Part shown: positions 10,100 to 21,306 of the stretch, in pieces
How the letters are laid out: the number at the start of each line of letters is the position of its first letter
How positions within the stretch are numbered: the stretch's first letter is position 1
Source of the DNA: Pardosa pseudoannulata
Taxonomy: Eukaryota > Arthropoda > Arachnida > Araneae > Lycosidae
Direction: 5' to 3'
Length of the DNA stretch: 64,000 nt
NCBI GenBank assembly: GCA_032207245.1
Contig: CM063510.1
Coordinates: 160,440,847 to 160,504,846 of the forward strand
Translations under genes and position numbers: made by a program
Notes under the pieces: generated by a model
Told to the model about the DNA's origin: nothing
The model's database searches: none
The model's input: the letters and a program-made list of their open reading frames with translations, nothing else

Positions 10100-10476
10100 T
10101 ATTTTCAGTACTGTTCGCAATCAACTTCGGTTATGACTAAAAACCAAAATGATCAGTCCATTTCTATCCCACACGATTTTAATAAATTTTTGTGTTAGAT
10201 CAATAAAAAAACAAACATGCAGAAATTAGATTGTAGAGCAGCTTTCTCAATTGTCATTAAGACTATTTTACTTATTCTATTTTACACAATCCTTGCAAGG
10301 GTTCTTTTTTTCTCATATCTCCATTCTTTCCTTACTCCACAGCCTCTAATTCCGGATTTTTTGTCTATCCAACCGTCTTTTTCTATCCCTGTCTTTCTAC
10401 TAATTTCGTAGAAAATAAAAAGGTGTTAAATATAGTATAAAATTATTTTCTATGCAGGCCATTTCTAATATGCTAA
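10067..10476. other. Poly-A tract and unassigned AT-rich sequence
   Basis: An A run at about 10069-10095 follows the truncated Helitron-like element. The remainder is T-rich. The frame at 10217-10411 encodes only a hydrophobic, T-driven composition and is not supported. Confidence 0.5.
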
Positions 10477-10640
10477 ATAAGGCGATTTCACGCAGTAGGG
10501 CAAACTCTCAAATTATGACAATTCTGGCTTTAGTTTGAAACGGAAGGGCAGTTTATTGTTTATCTATTGGCTGTTGTAAACATGAAAATGAATGGGAAGG
10601 GCATTATAGTAGTTCGTGACGTTGCGACAAATTGCCGTAT
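10477..10640 (+). mobile_element. Short MITE family M, copy a
   Basis: A roughly 165-bp repeat with inverted ends ATAAGGCGATTT and, from the right, ATACGGCAATTTG. Copies lie at 12951-13105 (inverted), 25240-25402 and 57789-57955, all including GGGCAGTTTATTGTTT and ATGAATGGGAAGGGCATT. Non-coding. The superfamily is uncertain; the target duplication is too short to read. Confidence 0.75.
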
Positions 10641-11199
10641 ATTTACAATGCTATAACTGCCAATATCGCGGAAAATGTTTGGAGGAAGTTGCATGAAACC
10701 ATAGACGGTTTGTAAAGTTGTCCAATTAGCCAGATTTTTCAAAAACGTGATCCGCTTTGATCCCGATAGTATCAGATAATCAAAGCTGAATTATATTTTG
10801 TTTCGGTAGATTATATAAATTTTTTGACAAATTTCACGTCAGTGATATCTGCACGTGTTGGCATATTTCGATAGCATGCTGCTTGCATATCTTCTACTAA
10901 TATCGGAGGCGTATGGTGTTTTGCGTGAAAAATGAATCGAGATAATAAAATGTTGGACTTTATAAAATGTTTTAAATGTTGAAACTTTAATGGTTAGCAA
11001 AGCGTAGTCTCGTTAAGCCTATTAACAACGTAATGCTAAACAGATACATGTCCTAGTACAGTGGAAGACTTTTGGCATGTAGAATAACAAAAAAGAAGAA
11101 TAAACAAAGTTTTCACTTTAGAGCATTAACTTTATTGATGACATGACGAAGCTCCACTGACATAAAAAATGAACTATTTACAAAATAAACGTATTAATA
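10641..11199. other. Unassigned spacer
   Basis: About 560 bp of AT-rich sequence with no repeat copy, motif or coding frame that I can support. Confidence 0.5.
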
Positions 11200-11617
11200 C
11201 AGGGTTCCCACGGTCCTTAAGACCTTAAGAACTCCTTACTTTCACTTTTAAGGGCCCTGAAAACACCTTAATTTTTGTCGAAGGTCCTTAAAAACTCCTT
11301 AATTTTTAAATTGGAATGTGATCATTTTCTCCAACACGATCCACCGTCGTCATGTGATTTCCTATTAGTTTTCTTATGAGACAGTTTTTTTTAGTTACTT
11401 ATTATTTGACCAATAATCTTTCGCATACTTAAAAGGTTTAAAGTCAGTTGCCCTTTCCTAATAGCTAACAGTCATACAAGTTTTAATTAAGCAAAGGAGG
11501 TTGGGGGGGTTGTAGATATTTCAGTTACTTATGGAAGTTTAATTTTTCTTGCATTGAATGTAATAGAAAAGTCTAAAACTTTCCTCTTTCACAGGGAACA
11601 TCAGGTATAATCAGCTA

Positions 11618-11705
<88 letters not shown>

Positions 11706-12554
11706 CATTTTTAAACCCTCAGAAAGTACTGTTTATAATGTTGTTTTTATTCATAATTTATTTCTAGTTTGATCACTCAAAAAGCTTTAGATGTACATTT
11801 TTTCGGTTAGCCTATATTTGAAGGTGCACCTATATTCTCGCCAAGTTGTGATCGAGGTTGATCGCCAAGCTAGGCGATGTTGTTTTATTTATGGAAATGT
11901 CTATAACGTTTTTTGGAAACCCAATCGTAATTCTGATTGGTTTATAGTTTAGAGTTATTTTTTAATGTTCAACGGTATATGTAATTTCAGAAGTCAGTTA
12001 ATTTTATGATGTATGTCAGATGGTAAGGTTAATTTTGCTTCTGGTCCTGAAAATGACTTTGGTAAGTAAAATAAAAACTTAAGTTACTGTACGATTTGAA
12101 TAGCAATGGAAAAAAAGCATATTTTCATTGCAATTTTATTGGCCGATTTAATTTGGCCGATGTTTAATTGAAATTTTCTAATGTTTTATTGAAATTTCAT
12201 TATGTTTCGGCCACCATTCCTGTTTGCACGGTGTTACAGGATTGGCGCCAAACAAAAATCGCCAATTTCGCCAAGGGGCACCCTCAAATATATTTTTACC
12301 AATTTTTCAAAATGAGTTTTTGTCAAATAGATTTATCGTATATTAATTTTTAGGCATTTTTAAAAACTTAATTCTGAAATATTGTAGGGCATTTATTGAA
12401 CTTTCCTTGTCTGGGTCATAATCATTAAAATAGGTTCCTCGGGAAATAGGGCTTATGTCGTTATGCCGTGTATTTCAAGAAGGTCCTTATAAAATGTTCT
12501 TTTGGTCCTTAGAAAGTCCTTAATTTTTGTTCTAGAAAAACAGTGGGAACCCTG
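11200..12554. mobile_element. Inverted-repeat element, CAGGGTTCCCAC ends, 1,355 bp
   Basis: The ends are CAGGGTTCCCAC and GTGGGAACCCTG. Both sides then carry repeated GGTCCTTA/CTCCTTAATTTTT motifs in opposite orientation. It is flanked by TAATA at 11195-11199 and 12555-12559. CAG...CTG ends suggest a hAT relative, but the apparent duplication is 5 bp rather than 8, so the superfamily stays open. The interior holds the (TA)n tract at 11619-11701 and no transposase motif. Confidence 0.7.
11619..11701. repeat. (TA)n microsatellite, 83 bp
   Basis: An uninterrupted TA dinucleotide run inside the element at 11200-12554. Confidence 0.97.
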
Positions 12555-12950
12555 TAATAAACTAACTCCTTCGGAACAAACTTTAACAACTAAAAAACGC
12601 TAGCGTAACATAATGCAAAGATAACAGAAAAAAAAAACCGCCGCTTCTCTGCAGACTACAGACGTGTTTATACACACACGGTAATTAATTATGCATGCAA
12701 CATTTTCACACAGTTGTTACAAAAATATGTTGCCAAACATGAATACAGAAACATCTTTTATCGATACACGAAAATATCTGGAGTTTGCGTAAATAATTAC
12801 TTTGAGAAAATGACGTCATTTCATACCAACAACTTGATTAACTGTGACGTCATTTCACATAGTTAAACTGCGAAAATTCGTGGTTTGTTTACACAATTAC
12901 CGGAGATATGTTAAACTCTTGACTTGGGAAGTGCTAAAACTCAGGATGTA

Positions 12951-13105
12951 ATAAGGAAATTTGTCACGAACTACTATAATGCCCTTCCCATTCATTTTCA
13001 TGTTTACAGCAGACAATAGACAAACAATAAACTGTCCTTCCGTTTGAAACTAAATCAGAATTGTCATAATTTGAGAATTTGCCCTACTGCGTGAAACCGC
13101 CTTAT
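12951..13105 (-). mobile_element. Short MITE family M, copy b (inverted)
   Basis: Reverse-complement copy of the 10477-10640 repeat, starting ATAAGGAAATTTGTCACGAA and ending CCGCCTTAT. It lacks a few bases (GTTGCGA) near one end. Together with copy a it forms inverted arms about 2.3 kb apart around the 11200-12554 element. Confidence 0.75.
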
Positions 13106-13160
13106 TCTTAAAACGATGATACAATTTTTTTTATTTACTTTACTCTTGATTTAAGTGAGA

Positions 13161-13394
13161 ATGATTAACAAAAAAATGTTCGGAATCGTGTTGATTGGCC
13201 AAAGTATCGCAAAATTATATAAAAAATGTAACAAACATTTGGCAGTTTTTTGGGTTTATAAAGAAGGCAGAACAATCGGTGAAAATATGTTGATTTGTAA
13301 TTTAGATCTGTGTACAGTTTTTTCGAAGGACAAGTCTAATTTATTTAACCATTTGAAATATCACCGTGCTCTACAATATCGGAATCTAAATTAG
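13161..13394 (+). pseudogene. Possible BED-type zinc finger remnant
   Basis: The frame contains VFWVYKEGRTIGENMLICNL, then DLC, then SNLFNHLKYHR. This resembles the BED finger layout: an aromatic start, a Cys pair, and an SNL..HLK..H tail, as found at the N-terminus of many hAT transposases. Here the Cys spacing is four residues and the final pair is H-x3-H, so the finger is atypical or decayed. The frame ends soon after, with no dimerisation domain nearby. It could also be a chance resemblance in AT-rich DNA. Confidence 0.3.
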
Positions 13395-13969
13395 GTAAAA
13401 ACTGTTTTTATTATTAAAAATTAAGATACAATTTTTAAGTTACTTTATTTTTAATAATCTATTTAGTAATTTATTACTGATTTCAAATTTTATTTTACTG
13501 AATTTCAGTGGATCGTCGAAATTTTATTCTTTATAAATTAAAAAAAAAAAACTGCTTCAAATTTAGGAAAATAAATTTTTTAGACGGAATATTTATTGTG
13601 TTCAGAGAGTCCATAAAAAAGAAAAGTTAAAAAAAAAATATCAAAATAAATCCTTCTTTATTGAAATAAAATTGAGACATACAATTATTTACTTTCTTCC
13701 GTATAATATAATGACTATAATTACAAAAAAAGGGAGAAAAAAATGAAAAGGTAGCGAAGTGTTGCTAAAAAAGTTTTTTTGCGGTCTTTTCTGTGTAAGT
13801 GTACAATAAATTTTAAAAATATTTCGAGCATAGTGATGAGAAAAGTTAAAATTGACCTGTTCATTAATGCGCATGATCGATTTTTAGAATACCCGCGTTA
13901 TATGTTTAGTTTATAACATCAGTTCTGCGCACTGAAAGTTGTAGGTCATATTGATGCCGGATTGTAACT

Positions 13970-14136
13970 GTTTTTGGTTTGGATCGCTATGGTCTACAAT
14001 TTTTGCTCTATTAATGTTATTAACCGACACGTACTACTTAAAGCTAATTCCGAACGAATACGAGCATCTATGCCGGGAGCGAAATTCGAACCTTAGGAAT
14101 CCGATACCAAAGACCAGTTTACCAATGAAAGGCGCT
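13970..14136 (-). mobile_element. SINE-1, old copy, minus strand
   Basis: The minus strand reads from the tRNA-like head (TTGGTAAACTGG..., B-box-like GGTTCGAATTTCG) to the tail GACCATAGCGATCCAAACC. The order matches the full copy at 18738-18919, with many substitutions. Confidence 0.7.
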
Positions 14137-15448
14137 TAATTTCGATTTGGGAGAAATTTAATTTACTATCAATAAGCAATGCAAATTAGCAGTAATCCAA
14201 TTTGATCAATAAACAATCCTGTTCAGTATATGAACAAATTACTTCTGATTAATATATGTATATTTCCTCTGAAGTGTTAAAAGGAATTATTCCTAAAAAA
14301 TTGTTACCTTTTAGAAATCTTTTTTTTTTTTTTTTTTTATTGAGGATCAAATTGTAATTCTAAGAATGTTAATAACCAAGAAAATTAAAAGATTTGGAAT
14401 GAAAGAAAGCTAAGACTTGAAAGATAGTAATATATGAAACAGTAATATTAAATAGTAATAAATCCTTCTACTTTAAAGTATTATCGCGATATATCAGTGA
14501 TATTATAAATTTGGGGATATATCGCGATATTAAATTTCTGATATCGTAGAACCCTAGATAAGAGTTCAAAATAGTTTGATCTAACACACTAAAAATAGTC
14601 TGGTACTGCAGATGTATGGTTTGAGAAATAAACACGATTCCAGCATAAGAAATAGATTGTTTCACTATTTTTGGCGCGTTGCTTGGGACCACTTAAGAAA
14701 AGCTTCCCCTTGGCAAATTTGGCGAAAATATTAGTGATATTTACTTAAACACAAAGGTAATCTATCCAAACGTATTTCTTTCTTTTTCTGGCGACTTTAA
14801 TTAATACATAATGCGCCATCTTAATAGAATTATATACTCTTACTTAATTTACGGAAAACGACTTGAAAACCGGACATTTATATTTATGGGCAACTAATCC
14901 TTTAACAGTTTACAAACGCAACAGCTCCAAATTATTAAAAATCAGCCATAGTGAACCATTAATGGTTTGTTATATCTAATTTTTTAAGCATTGCGCACTT
15001 TTAATATTTATAAGAAAAGAGTTACACAAGGAGAGTTGGATGCAAATAGCATATAAATTATAATATATAGAAACAGATTGTTTGGACACGGCGAGATCAG
15101 GAGAAAATATTAGGCGACCATACGAGATGGCTTCTTTTTAAATTACAACTAACTATAGTTTTTGTAATTATATTTTTGCATCTATAGTATTTTTCTTTTG
15201 CATAGTTATAATTCTAGTATTTTACATATTTTATTCATTACTACTGATGAAATATTATTTATATTGATAATATTAAGTAATAGCATCTTATATACATAAT
15301 TTATAAAATTACAGTCATTATATTGAAATGCTGATTTTATAGGAATTTTTTCATAAAACTAGGCTTAACTCCTTAAAATGCACTTACTCCGTTTCAGAGC
15401 GTTCGGTCCCTTAACTGCGTTTCATTCCCATCGCTGGTTCTGAAGGGG
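14137..15448. other. AT-rich region without supported genes
   Basis: About 1.3 kb of AT-rich sequence with a T run near 14320. A cluster of ATCGCGATAT-type palindromic words lies at 14483-14545, similar words occurring near 19430 and 21840. TTAA at 15367 and 15447 enclose about 80 bp with weakly matching ends, possibly a tiny TTAA element. Frames such as 14468-14692 have no recognisable product. Confidence 0.45.
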
Positions 15449-15712
15449 TTAAACGCTCGAAAGGGGGGGGGGTAAGGGGTGGATTTCGAACGTTTTATAG
15501 AAGACAGTATTGTTTCCTGTGATATGAAGCATATTTATACAATTTTATTTTAGAATCTGATCGATAGTTTATCAGAAGATAAACTTTATTCGCTTTGAAT
15601 TTTGCTAACCCTAACTCATCAAGAATCCAATATGGATGCCTCTATCGGTTCCAGGTCCAACCACTTCATAAAATCGAGAACAGACGGACACATAACTTAG
15701 GATATTATTATA
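15449..15712 (-). mobile_element. Helitron-like fragment
   Basis: Matches the right half of the copies at 27260 and 55850: TTAAACGCTCGAAAGG, GGGGTGGATTTCGAACG, AACTCATCAAGAATCC and a TATTATTATAT end. The hairpin/CTAG end is missing and the other end has decayed. Non-coding. Confidence 0.65.
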
Positions 15713-16101
15713 TTATTTATAAATTTTATGGGCATAAAATTAAGAAAAGTGAAAAAAATTTAATTCAGTTTCGTTAGTAACTTTTTGAGAAAATTAGACA
15801 CAATAGTTTTGGGGGTCCAAATGATGCATCCCGTGGTTCTAGTGTAAATGAGAGAGAGGAGGAAGGGGTTAACGTCCAAGACTACCACTGGATGTCTAAA
15901 TAAATGTCCTTCAGTCTAGTTCAGTGCTTCTCAACCTTTTTTGGACCATGCTCCACTGAGTCGCTTTTTAAGTATTTGATGCCCCCACTTAGTGAACATA
16001 TTAAGTAACTGGAGTTCCCAGGATTTGAACCCAACAAGGCTACACTTATACTGATATTGTCTTGATCAGCAACGCTACACTACAGATTCTGTTAATATGA
16101 A
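15713..16101. other. Unassigned spacer
   Basis: No repeat copy in this window and no coding frame. A GGTTAACGTCCAAGACTACC motif near 15869 is reminiscent of the 93-bp block but too short to call. Confidence 0.4.
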
Positions 16102-16672
16102 TGTAACGCACCCACTTTTTCCCGATGCGCTACGTTTTAGCGTGTGATCTGCCCGCCTACTTTACTGGGGCAAATATGTTCCTTTCCTGTCGCTGGGATG
16201 CATATTACTTACAATAATTCCTCAAAAATTTGGACGGACGAAAACAACATTTTATTTTCAACATAAATAAAGACAAATTAAAGAAAATGACATATCATAA
16301 TGAGTCTCAGAGCCAGTCCTAGCCAGATTTTAATGACCGAGCGTTGTCTTTCCTCACATCAGCGTAGAGAGATGTTTCTCGGCTGGCTGCTCTATCTCGA
16401 CTCCCCACTCTCTGAACTCTGCTGCACTCTTCCAGATTCCTCCCTTCTTCGGGGGGGGGGGGGTCCTGGAAACTTGAGCCCTGCCTAAAAGGGCATACAC
16501 TCCTTCTCCGAGAACCTGCAAAAACATCTACCAGTGCCTCCGAAAAACGTTATCAGCCCCCTTTGCCCGCCGGCTTCTTATTTCTCTCTAAGAAAAGCGT
16601 GGAAGGGTCAAATGGGGCGATTCTCCCAATGTCATTCAGAGCACACAAAGTCGTGGGTGCAAATTCCTTACA
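16102..16672 (+). mobile_element. Repeat family P, copy 2
   Basis: A stand-alone copy of the repeat nested at 7482-8070. The ends show a loose inverted repeat (TGTAA...GCACCCAC against the reverse of GTGGGTGCAAATTCCTTACA). ATGAA flanks both sides (16097-16101 and 16673-16677), which may be a target duplication. A G run at 16451-16463 lies inside. Frames such as 16300-16488 are not conserved with copy 1. Confidence 0.65.
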
Positions 16673-16911
16673 ATGAATTTTCAAAAAATTTTAAAAATTG
16701 AGTTTTAAATATGAGAAACAGACAAATTATAATTCTGTGGCAATGGAAAACTCAAAAATATTTTTGACTGAAGGCAGGTATCCAATGTATCGAAGGGAAT
16801 GAGTCTGAAGAAAAATTGCATTAACTTAAAAGAGAGATAGAGAGATTTTTGCGATTGATAAAATCTTATATTAGGCACAAATTTATTTAGCTTCCGTCTC
16901 AAATCCAAGCC

Positions 16912-17690
16912 AAACTATGGCCGAATGATAGAGCGCTGCTCCTCATCACCGGAGTTCGCGGGTTCGAATCCTGCAGATGGTATTGATGTTCGTGATGTTC
17001 TTTTATACTTTAAGCAGTGGCTCTTTTTAAGCCGCGACCCAAATTTGAGAAATATGTTCATGTCGCGACCCAAAAAAAGTCAAAACTTTTTCATTGCTTT
17101 ATTTTAGAGCGTATTTTTAAAAAATCTTCAATCCTACGATGATGATTTTTTTTTAACTTTCAAATTTTTTATTTATTTTTTTAATAATAAAGATAAACAA
17201 AAGTACTTTTCGATCCAAGGAAAATTTAATTAATAATCAAGTGTTTTTAATAATTTTTATTGACCAAATTAAAATATATTTATAACTTTTTGAAAATAAT
17301 TGACATTTTAACTTATTCCTAAAAAAAAAGAAATATCAATACATATGTTAAGTTTTTTAAATTTTAAATGCAAGTCATACAGTTTTAATGAGAACCTTAT
17401 GCTTGAATACATTTTGAAAGATCTTCAAACCTCGGTTGAATGCTTGTCAAGGAGCACCTTATATCTATTTCAGGATTTAACTTGTTCTAGGAGGTGTTGG
17501 TATTACTTATTATTTGGTGTATTACTAACTTTTTTGGTTCGACTCAGCGCGACCCAAGAAATATGCTTCGCGACCCAATTTGGGTCGCGACCCATAGGTT
17601 AAGAACCGCTGCTATAAGCAGTAGGCTGAGGTCTCGTTAGCCGTCGTGTAGCAAGACAGTAGACCGTAGCGCTCCAAACCAAATCGGTCA
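16912..17690 (+). mobile_element. SINE-1 split by a hAT-like element
   Basis: The head (GGCCGAATGATAGAGCGCTG, B-box-like GGTTCGAATCC near 16961) runs to 17014. The body resumes at 17612 (CTATAAGCAGTAGGCTGAGG) and ends near CCAAACCAAATCGG. Between the halves is the hAT-like element at 17015-17611, so the SINE insertion came first. Confidence 0.8.
17015..17611. mobile_element. hAT-like MITE, copy in SINE, 597 bp
   Basis: The ends CAGTGGCTCT... and ...GGTTAAGAACCGCTG enclose GCGACCC/GGGTCGC inverted subterminal repeats. It is the same family as 30167-30723, which has perfect 8-bp duplications. Here the flanks are ACTTTAAG and CTATAAG, an imperfect duplication of SINE sequence. A roughly 34-bp GCGACCCAAA duplication near the left end makes this copy longer. 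A frame of about 60 codons is shared by both copies but contains no known domain. Confidence 0.85.
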
Positions 17691-17735
17691 CAAATCCCCT
17701 CGTTTGGTGATATCTAGTGAATTTCTTTTCTGCAG

Positions 17736-17928
17736 TAGCAAATCATTTATAGCATTAAAACCACATTTCACTAATTATGAAGATTTAAACGGTAATAATG
17801 GTTTTCTTCCAAAGCCAGTTGAATTGGAGGATTCAACCTCAGTCTCATCCCAAAGCTATTTTGTCACTCCTCAAATGCCCACCTCGAAAACCATATGCCG
17901 CATCTATATGACGTACGCGCCATATTGA
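17736..17928 (+). CDS. Candidate coding exon, possibly terminal
   Basis: A pyrimidine-rich tract ending TTTCTTTTCTGCAG (17722-17735) looks like a splice acceptor. The downstream frame is open for about 63 codons to TGA at 17926-17928. It reads SKSFIALKPHFTNYEDLNG, then NNGFLPKPVELEDSTSVSSQ, and ends RIYMTYAPY. The Ser/Thr- and acid-rich composition resembles a flexible C-terminal tail and is unlike frames in the surrounding repeats. An internal GGTAATAA near 17791 could instead be a donor. I do not recognise the protein, no upstream partner exon was found, and the frame could be chance. Confidence 0.35.
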
Positions 17929-18059
17929 GAAGCATTGATCTAGTGGAAGTCGACGGTTAGGCAGCAGAAAATTTTCGAAAAGAGATCAACTAATTTCGCT
18001 AATGGATATGAGATTAGAAATACACCAAAGGTTTTAAATTTTTTAAGCATTCTTCAACT

Positions 18060-18480
18060 AGTTATGGCTATTTTGTTCTTGGCGTTGTAACGTCACAGCT
18101 CTAAAACAGGCAACTTGGTAGCGTTATCGCCGAGCAGGGTTCTTTACAGGCCTGATGATGATGACACATCGAACACAAGCGATATGGAGAAGAAAGAAGA
18201 ATTTAATCTCGTATATACAGATATTTACATGAATTACATCCTCGGCGCGCTCATTCATCCTCGCCCGCCGGACAACAACTCCCCGCGTCTTTTTCACACC
18301 AAACGACGCTTGGCCCTCCTGACGTCACTCGAAATCCCCCACACCCCTATCTCTGTCTTTCCCAGAGGAGAGGTTAGGGGGTGAGAATGGAGGCATGGGG
18401 ACCCCCCAGATAGCAAGGATACGTTCGACTGACGTCAGAGCGAGCCATAATACACAAACAAATACAAATAGAAATAAATT
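18060..18480. promoter_or_regulatory. GC-rich patch with CRE-type palindromes
   Basis: This 0.4 kb stretch is far richer in G, C and CpG than its surroundings. It carries two perfect TGACGTCA octamers (18320-18327 and 18430-18437) and a half-site AACGTCAC near 18089. TGACGTCA is the known CREB/ATF binding site. A frame at 18115-18384 lacks an ATG start (it begins at TTG) but reads PDDDDTSNTSDMEKKEEFN after a possible TTCTTTACAG acceptor. Both a promoter/CpG-type region and an exon are possible. No TATA box is evident. Confidence 0.3.
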
Positions 18481-18737
18481 TCCAGTAGCGTGATGCTACA
18501 GCGTCTATACTTACGTATCTCGCAAAACTAAAACTATTAGATGTAAGAGTATTTTGATGTTGAAGTGTGCACCTCCTGTTTTGATTCTAATTTGAACTCT
18601 ATATAACGGAAAATTTCATTATAACATCTATAAACTTCGTGGTGAATAACGGAAACGATTAGGAGTAAAGTGTTGAAATTTCGTAATGATTAAATTTTAT
18701 AATATAAAACAAGGTAAAAATAATATAATGTTCAAGG

Positions 18738-18919
18738 ATTTGGTTTTGGTTTTGGAGCGCTACGGTCTACTTTTTGCAACACGAGGGTTAATGAGACCGG
18801 GACCTACTGCTTAAAGCCGATTCCGAACGGCTACGAACATCCATGCCATAGTGGGATTCGAACCCACGAACTCCGTTTCCGAAGGCCAGCACCCTAACCA
18901 TTCGGCCATCGTTCGGTAG
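18738..18919 (-). mobile_element. SINE-1, full-length, 182 bp
   Basis: On the minus strand, the tRNA-like head begins ACCGAACGATGGCCGAATGG and has a B-box-like GGTTCGAATCCC. The body includes CGGAATCGGCTTTAAGCAG, and the tail ends CCAAAACCAAAACCAAA. It is flanked by an 11-bp duplication AATGTTCAAGG at 18727-18737 and 18920-18930. This copy best defines the family. Confidence 0.9.
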
Positions 18920-19524
18920 AATGTTCAAGGGAATAAGTACATTATTAGTAAACAAGTTGAGTTGCCTCCCTACCCCCCAAAAAAGAGTGAAACAATGTAA
19001 AAAAAATAGTGTGCCGAAAAATGCATTGTGTACAGAATATTTTATTTATCAACTATAAAGTACAAAAGTAAGAACCAACTGTCAGCTCTAAGAGATAAGT
19101 CAAGGGATCCAGACAGAGAATCGTAGACGACCAATGGCAATTTTAGGATTTGACTCTCCGAAATGAGAAACGCTGCTGAGGTGAATGAAGTTAAGGGGGA
19201 TAAGCAACTCGAAGAGAGTGGGGGGAGGATTGAAACCTAAGTTTCAGGAGCCAGTCCTAATGCTGGGAATGAGTCAAATGGGCGAATGAAATTTTTACGT
19301 AAGTTACGACATAAGCTGATGTTTTTAGTCTGAAATTTATTATGACTGGTCAATTATAAAATCAAATTGATCTGTACTTTAAAAGTGATTAGAGCTGGAT
19401 CGTTTATCAATACGTTGTCAAATATTGATATAATTTTAAGTATCGCGATTACAATGTTAAAATTCTTCTCTGCCGATATATCAATTCAGACACCGCAGTG
19501 CTCCTTTTTTTTTTTTCCTTTTTC

Positions 19525-19635
19525 TCAAGAAATCTCTCCTTTTTTTCCTTATTTCACTGCATTCCTCCTTTTCGGCTATTCACGCCTTTTATTCCTTTTT
19601 ACTTTGGGCCATTCATTCCTTACATTCGTTTTTTC
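19525..19635. repeat. Direct repeat pair, left copy
   Basis: About 100 bp shared with 20208-20300 (CACTGCATTCCTC, TTTTCGGCTATTCAC, CTTTGGGCCATTCATTCC). The 0.6 kb between the copies (19636-20207) is unassigned apart from a TCACAAATTTGTGA palindrome near 19956. The frame at 19367-19669 runs through this copy and is T-rich, so it is not supported. Confidence 0.7.
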
Positions 19636-20207
19636 AACTCCTCTTCTTAGCCCACTCTCCTGTTTCTAATCATGGATCTTGTTGGTGCTTCAACCACATT
19701 TGGCGAAATTGGCGTGCTTGCAGCTTGCGTGCGTGGCGTGCTTGCAGCGTGGCGTTTGAAATCTGGCGAGGGGATCGTAACTCAACAAATTGATACATAA
19801 ACAAAAACAACATTTTGAGGAAAAATTTTACAAAAATTGAATATTTAAAATCTAATTGAATTAACAAAGAAAACACAAAGGAAACACATAGCATTCATAC
19901 TAAATAGACTGAAACATTCACTTAATCACAAATTAAATAAACTGAGTGTGATTTTCATCACAAATTTGTGATTTAGTGTAAATTGTAAAATTAATTTAAA
20001 TGAATGAGAAATGAAAATAACATCGATAATAACGAAATTTAATTGTTAATAGAAATAAATTCACAAAAAAAAAAATACCAAGAGAAAGTTCGTCCAAAGG
20101 GATGAGGGAGGGTAGGCGGGATCTCATCCAGCAAAAAACTCTTTGACTTAAAAGAAACTGTATTTTGAGTGGAGGTTGAAGAGGAGTTGTAAAATTGAAA
20201 ATTTTTT

Positions 20208-20300
20208 TTCAAATCTCTTACTGCATTCCTCTTTTTCGGCTATTCACACCTTTTATTCCTTTTTACTTTGGGCCATTCATTCCTTACATTCGTTTTTTCT
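20208..20300. repeat. Direct repeat pair, right copy
   Basis: Second copy of the segment at 19525-19635. From here to 20617 the sequence is unassigned, with a C run followed by an A run near 20422-20437. Confidence 0.7.
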
Positions 20301-20619
20301 TTCTCAACGTTAACGAAGTTACGTAACGACGGAACGGATCGCACACATCGTCTTTCTCTTGTTTTGATAGCATTTTTGTTTTTCTAATATTTTCTTTCTG
20401 TAGGATATTCACCAACCTCCCCCCCCCCAAAAAAAAAGGCTATTTATAGGCGGTACAGGTGTTTGAAAGTTAGCGAATAACGATCAAAGTGTCAAAACTA
20501 AAGGGGGACCCGAATTTTGTCGAATGTATTGTCTAGAAATCTGTTTAACTCGTTTCTGAACCTAAGAGGGGGAAAAAGTATCGTTATTCTGGGCCCTTGC
20601 GCTTGAAAATGCACTGCTA

Positions 20620-21304
20620 CAGTGATCCCTCGTTTTTCGCGGTTAATGGGGACCAGAACCTTCCGCGAAAACTGAAAAACCGCGAAGTAGAATCTGCCCT
20701 ACGAAATTTCGTGTATGCGGGTACACGAATGTTTTAATTATGTAAACAGTATTTATACTTTACACATTTAAAACAAAAATTACAACAGTATACGTATTTA
20801 CTTAAATGTAATAGTGCTAATTAATAAGGTTAATTACAAAACCTTATACAGTAATAAACATTAATCAACATTGCTTTCTGAGAGAGGCGAAGAGTCTTGT
20901 GTTGGTGGCGGAGGAGAGACTCTCACTTGACTCTTAGAAGCTTTAGACTCACTCGGAGAATCTTCTGCTGGAGACACTGACATTAGAGCCGGGGGCTTTA
21001 CCTTGCAAAGAAACATGTTGATGGGTAGTAGTTGTCTTTGTTTTTTCTCTCATTGGTCGATGTCGCACCGGAAACCAATCATGCTCCTTTATGAGAGCCC
21101 GTGGTATGTACTGAGACAACTCATCTTTGTTTGACATGTAGATATACTTCTCTCTCGCGCATCAACATGAATCAACGCTCCTTTCCGCAATGTCTGCCGA
21201 AATGGTTGTATTTTTTCATTTTTATTTTTTTATTAATATTTTGGAAAAACCGGCGAAGCTCTGAAGCCGCGAAACGTGAAGCGCGAAGTGGCGATGAAAC
21301 ACTG
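20620..21304. mobile_element. pogo/Tigger-like MITE, 685 bp
   Basis: The left end is CAGTGATCCCTCGTTTTTCG followed by CGGTTAATGGGGACC. The right end is CGAAGTGGCGATGAAACACTG. The element is flanked by TA on both sides (20618-20619 and 21305-21306). Ends of this type (CAGT.ATCCCTCG with CGCGG blocks) are known from Tigger-like elements. The interior has a minus-strand frame (20949-21137, charged, no recognisable DDE motif) that could be a transposase fragment but is not identifiable. Confidence 0.75.
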
Positions 21305-21306
21305 TA

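Noticed and set aside
18738..18919. tRNA-like A and B boxes that could be called a tRNA gene
   Set aside because: The same sequence recurs with target duplications and a CCAAAACC tail; it is a SINE.
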